Shown: in pieces, positions 62,601 to 64,000 of the stretch
How positions within the stretch are numbered: the first letter of the stretch is position 1
Layout of the letters: each line of letters opens with the position of its first letter
NCBI RefSeq assembly: GCF_001881565.1
Contig: NZ_MPDJ01000001.1
Location: 1,717,594 to 1,781,593, forward strand
DNA: 64,000 bases
Origin: Eisenbergiella tayi
Lineage (GTDB): Bacteria; Bacillota; Clostridia; Lachnospirales; Lachnospiraceae
Reading direction: 5' to 3'
Position numbers and translations under genes: made by a program
The notes under the pieces: model-generated
The model's database searches: none
Told to the model about the DNA's origin: nothing
The model's input: only the letters and a program-made list of their open reading frames with translations

Positions 62601-64000
62601 ACGGTCCTGTTCTTCTTCGGTATAGAACCGGTCCTCCTGAATGAGCTGGGCGATTCGGCGCTGTACCTTCGGCCAGGGCAGCTGCGTTTCCTCCGGGCTT
62701 CCGGCACGGACAACGAACAGGCTGTTGCTGCCGCCGTATTCCTGAGCCAGCCATGCAGCGGTATCTTTCTCTCTTGCATGATCTTTCATATAGCGGACGA
62801 CAGCGTGTTTACTCTCAATATTGCCGTTCCATGCACAAAGGGCAGTATCAATATCTTCCTGAGAAAGAGGGCGCAGAAGCTCATGGAGCTTTGGATAGGT
62901 TTCGTCGATCACTTCCCGGTGCAGACGCTGGCGGAACTCCGGCACATCCGAATAAAGGCGGATCAGCTCCATATCCTTAGAGCCAAGAACCGCACGGCGC
63001 ACAGCGGCATTACCCTCGATGACAGCATTTTCACGGTCAAAATGACCGCAGGCATTGCGGTATGCGGTATCCTCGGAAATAGCGGCAGTCACCACAGGCT
63101 TATACTGCTCAAACTGCTCCCGAAGGGTAGGCTTTGGCGTTTCTTCCTCTATCTCCGGCTGCTGGGCTTGAATGGCATCTTCTTCTGCCAGATCCTTTTC
63201 AGCCTGGATCTTGTCATACTGCGCTTGTTCCTGTTCGGTAAGATAGCGGCCTTTCTGGACAAGTGAGGTAATGCGCTTGGCAACCTTTTCCCAGTTCAAG
63301 TGAACATCCGGGCAGTCCTGCTTTTTATAGTGCAGTCCTTTCCCATCGTGATCTTCGCCGCTGTGTGTTGCGCCGGACAGGGCATGAGAGCGTCCGCCAA
63401 TGCCATACTCGTCTTTGAGGAATCTCACTTTCTCCTTATCCGTATGGTTTGCCATGAAGAACGCATAGATACGGCCTTTTCCTCCGGCGAAACTGCTGCC
63501 GCCGGTCATAGCGGCGTCGATCTCATCCTCGGTAATGAAGTGCTGAACGGTTGGCACTTGGGAAAGGTCTGAAGAAAAGGTCCTGCGGGGCAGGTCAAGG
63601 TCCTTCAGGTTCTCCCAGATCTCCCTTGGTCTGTGATAGTGAAAACGCAACAGATCACGGTCCTGCTGATAGGCAGTCCAGAAGGCAGCGTATTCTTCCT
63701 TGAGGGTCTGGCGGAAAGCCGGGTCACTCAGCTGCTCCGTCAGGCGGCGAGTCTCCTCCGGGAAACCATTGCCTTTGATCTCTGACAGGCAGGACAAATA
63801 TCCGGCTTCTCTGGCACCCTCACTGAGATCGTGATACAGATACCAGAGCTTTTCTGCAAGGAGGGAGCGTTCATAGCCTGCCACTTCTGCAAGCTCCACA
63901 TTGGAGGCAAACTGGCCGCTCTCCAAAAGCTCCCCGATACGCTCTGCGGCGCTCTCCCAGGAAATGACCTGGGCAGACCTGTCATAACGGACAGACTTCC
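56631..64000 (-). CDS. Giant SNF2-type helicase/DNA methylase of the conjugative element (N-terminus outside window)
   Basis: About 2455 residues are visible and the frame stays open at the window edge. From the N-terminal side: repeated regulatory segments, then an N6-adenine methylase-like domain (EPSMGVGNFFGMLPEE near 61180; AIGNVPFGQYQ near 60990, a variant of the NPPF motif). A SNF2-like helicase follows, with Walker A HEVGAGKTFEMVA near 59150, DEAH box FVDEAHNYKNL near 58680 and motif VI QRKGRIERQGNQN near 57590. The C-terminus is coiled. Such proteins are the largest genes of clostridial conjugative elements and may protect incoming DNA from restriction (inference). The stop lies one base before the next ATG. 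Confidence 0.88.
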   Translation of the reverse strand, partial: KSVRYDRSAQVISWESAAERIGELLESGQFASNVELAEVAGYERSLLAEKLWYLYHDLSEGAREAGYLSCLSEIKGNGFPEETRRLTEQLSDPAFRQTLKEEYAAFWTAYQQDRDLLRFHYHRPREIWENLKDLDLPRRTFSSDLSQVPTVQHFITEDEIDAAMTGGSSFAGGKGRIYAFFMANHTDKEKVRFLKDEYGIGGRSHALSGATHSGEDHDGKGLHYKKQDCPDVHLNWEKVAKRITSLVQKGRYLTEQEQAQYDKIQAEKDLAEEDAIQAQQPEIEEETPKPTLREQFEQYKPVVTAAISEDTAYRNACGHFDRENAVIEGNAAVRRAVLGSKDMELIRLYSDVPEFRQRLHREVIDETYPKLHELLRPLSQEDIDTALCAWNGNIESKHAVVRYMKDHAREKDTAAWLAQEYGGSNSLFVVRAGSPEETQLPWPKVQRRIAQLIQEDRFYTEEEQDRFDNIDPIAIREALEERGIVNGQVADSEKLDNDPFIQQVMSDAEQIAAAEAEQTSEISISDEEYDAVRSPIPQRTSYDPAAPVYAVGDTVYIEDDAYQITELREDTVQLLPTGMVYPIYRAERKEQFEQLLRADRRNAYYTELLPIDPDKADQDLRDVLSHGLMDEADKKQVSTLLQSGRSNSEIAYWLSRAYPHEIETLNLETGDIADYRTTAQGMELEVLDAEEKRLAVLYFRWDEVAPLLRGMYARQMDGFGQEQPQPSAESPTFHSETVAVYPGDKNNLPYDVVVERLHIEEPEPPAPVTESEKPFEEVLDEHPVSIQVNGQWQTFPNAKAAEEASYEEYKANLRRNAQNFRITDEHLGEGGPKAKFQANINAIRLLKELEAAGQQASPEQQEVLSRYVGWGGLSDAFDPEKPAWASEYAQLKELLTPEEYAAARSSTLNAHYTSPTVIQAIYEAVGRMGFETGNILEPSMGVGNFFGMLPEEMRNSRLYGVELDPVSGRIAKQLYPKADITVGGFETTDRRDFFDLAIGNVPFGQYQVNDKAYNKLNFSIHNYFFAKALDQVRPGGVVAFVTSRYTMDAKDSTVRRYLAQRAELLGAIRLPNDAFKKNAGAEVVSDIIFLQKRDRPLDIVPEWTQTGQTQDGFAINRYFLDHPEMVLGRQEPESTAHGMDYTVNPIEGLELADQLHDAVKYIRGTYQEAELPELGEGEAIDTSIPADPNVKNYSYTVVDGAVYFRENSRMVRPDLNATAEARVKGLVGLRECVQQLIDLQMDAATPDSAIQDKQTELNRLYDSFSAKYGLINDRANRLAFADDSSYYLLCALEVIDEDGKLERKADMFTKRTIKPHQAVATVDTASEALAVSISEKACVDMGYMSQLTGKTKEELAGELQSVIFRVPGQLEQDGTPHYVTADEYLSGNVRRKLRQAQRAAQQDPSFAVNVEALTAAQPKDLDASEIEVRLGATWIDKEYIQQFMYETFNTPFYLQRSIEVNYSSFTAEWQIKGKSSVSYNDVAAYTTYGTSRANAYKILEDSLNLRDVRIYDTIEDADGKERRVLNAKETTLAAQKQQAIREAFRDWIWRDPERRQTLVSQYNEEMNATRPREYDGSHITFGGMNPAITLREHQKSAIAHVLYGGNTLLAHEVGAGKTFEMVAASMEAKRLGLCQKSLFVVPNHLTEQWASEFLRLYPSANILVTTKKDFETHNRKKFCARIATGDYDAIIMGHSQFERIPISRERQERLLYEQIDEITEGIAEVQASGGERFTVKQLERTRKSLEARLEKLQAEGRKDDVVTFEQLGVDRLFVDEAHNYKNLFLYTKMRNVAGLSTSDAQKSSDMFAKCRYMDEITGNRGVIFATGTPVSNSMTELYTMQRYLQYERLQELNMTHFDCWASRFGETVTALELAPEGTGYRARTRFSKFFNLPELMNLFKEVADIKTADQLNLPTPEVEYHNIVAQPTEHQQEMVKALSERASLVHSGTVDPSQDNMLKITSDGRKLGLDQRIVNQMLPDEPGTKVNQCVDNIMQIWRDGKADKLTQLVFCDISTPQAKAPASKAAKTLDNPLLHALEGAVPLPEQEPTFTVYDDIRQKLIAQGMPADQIAFIHEANTEVRKKELFSKVRTGQVRVLLGSTAKMGAGTNVQDRLVALHDLDCPWRPGDLAQRKGRIERQGNQNPLVHVYRYVTEGTFDAYLWQTVENKQKFISQIMTSKSPVRSCDDVDETALSFAEIKALCAGDPRIKERMDLDVEVSRLKLMKADHQSKQYRLEDQLLKYFPEEIEKHKGFIKGFESDLEVLAAHPHPEDGFAGMEIRGDLLTDKENAGAALLDACKEVKTSDPVQIGNYRGYAMSVEFSAWKQEYTLLLKGQMTHRATLGTDPRGNLTRIDNALAQMPQRLESAKAQLDNLCQQQAAAKEEVGKPFLYEEELRCKNARLVELDTLLNIDGKGQAHTESVVAKSTRPSVLDNLKRPVQPRSTDKKPKQHEEVR

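Overview
The window reads as Clostridia (Firmicutes) gut-type DNA. The evidence is strong AGGAGG ribosome-binding sites, gene families typical of clostridial conjugative transposons (DUF5697, DUF6100, a CD1845-like membrane protein, DUF3849, a MobC/MOBP pair, a giant SNF2-methylase protein), a Lachnospiraceae-style lipoprotein leader and a sialic-acid operon. Almost every gene lies on the minus strand. All family names are recognised by eye from motifs; no search was run.

Layout. (1) 1-15571: conjugation module. It holds an S1-domain protein cut by the window edge, the VirD4 coupling protein, DUF6100, DUF5697, a start-less radical SAM gene, a PrgI-VirB4 fusion, a C39-type peptidase, VirB6- and VirB2-like proteins, and two regulators. 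(2) 15660-16182: an attachment region. The 3' half of a tRNA-Arg (CCT) gene is flanked on both sides by TGCTAA-type repeats, next to a tyrosine integrase. It looks like the attP of an excised circle or the junction of a tandem array. (3) 16269-22884: integrase, excisionase-like proteins, MazF toxin, sigma-like factor, ArpU-like regulator, an ImmA/ImmR-like pair with matching operators, and a WYL regulator. (4) 22913-28706 and about 40930-50121: a dense, co-directional array of orphan immunity-type proteins (DUF4261, DUF4253, CbrC, DUF4259, DUF2185/Imm33, SMI1/KNR4, DUF6966, DUF6881, Imm51-like, DUF4241, DUF5713, DUF2004, Imm17-like and unknown families) with no toxin in sight. (5) About 28712-40930: a 12.2 kb segment that splits this array and cuts a gene at both of its edges. 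It carries an umuC fragment, pnuC with a structured leader, several pseudogenes, a thioesterase and a complete sialic-acid catabolic operon (ABC transporter, NanA, YhcH/NanQ, NanE, NanK, SGNH esterase) whose RpiR-type regulator is truncated. (6) 50453-64000: SLOG protein, XRE regulator, an oriT-like hairpin cluster, MOBP relaxase, an AbiE toxin-antitoxin operon with an added zinc-ribbon gene, a CD1845-like protein, MobC, DUF3849 and the SNF2-helicase/methylase giant, which runs off the window.

How it fits together (inference). Regions 1-4 and 6 could be one integrative and conjugative element. Relaxosome (MobC, relaxase, oriT) and type IV channel (VirD4, VirB4, VirB6, VirB2) would move it, and the immunity array would be its cargo, comparable in logic to the acquired interbacterial defence clusters of Bacteroidales elements. 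The nan segment is either a chromosomal piece captured in that cargo or an assembly join, because both of its edges cut genes.
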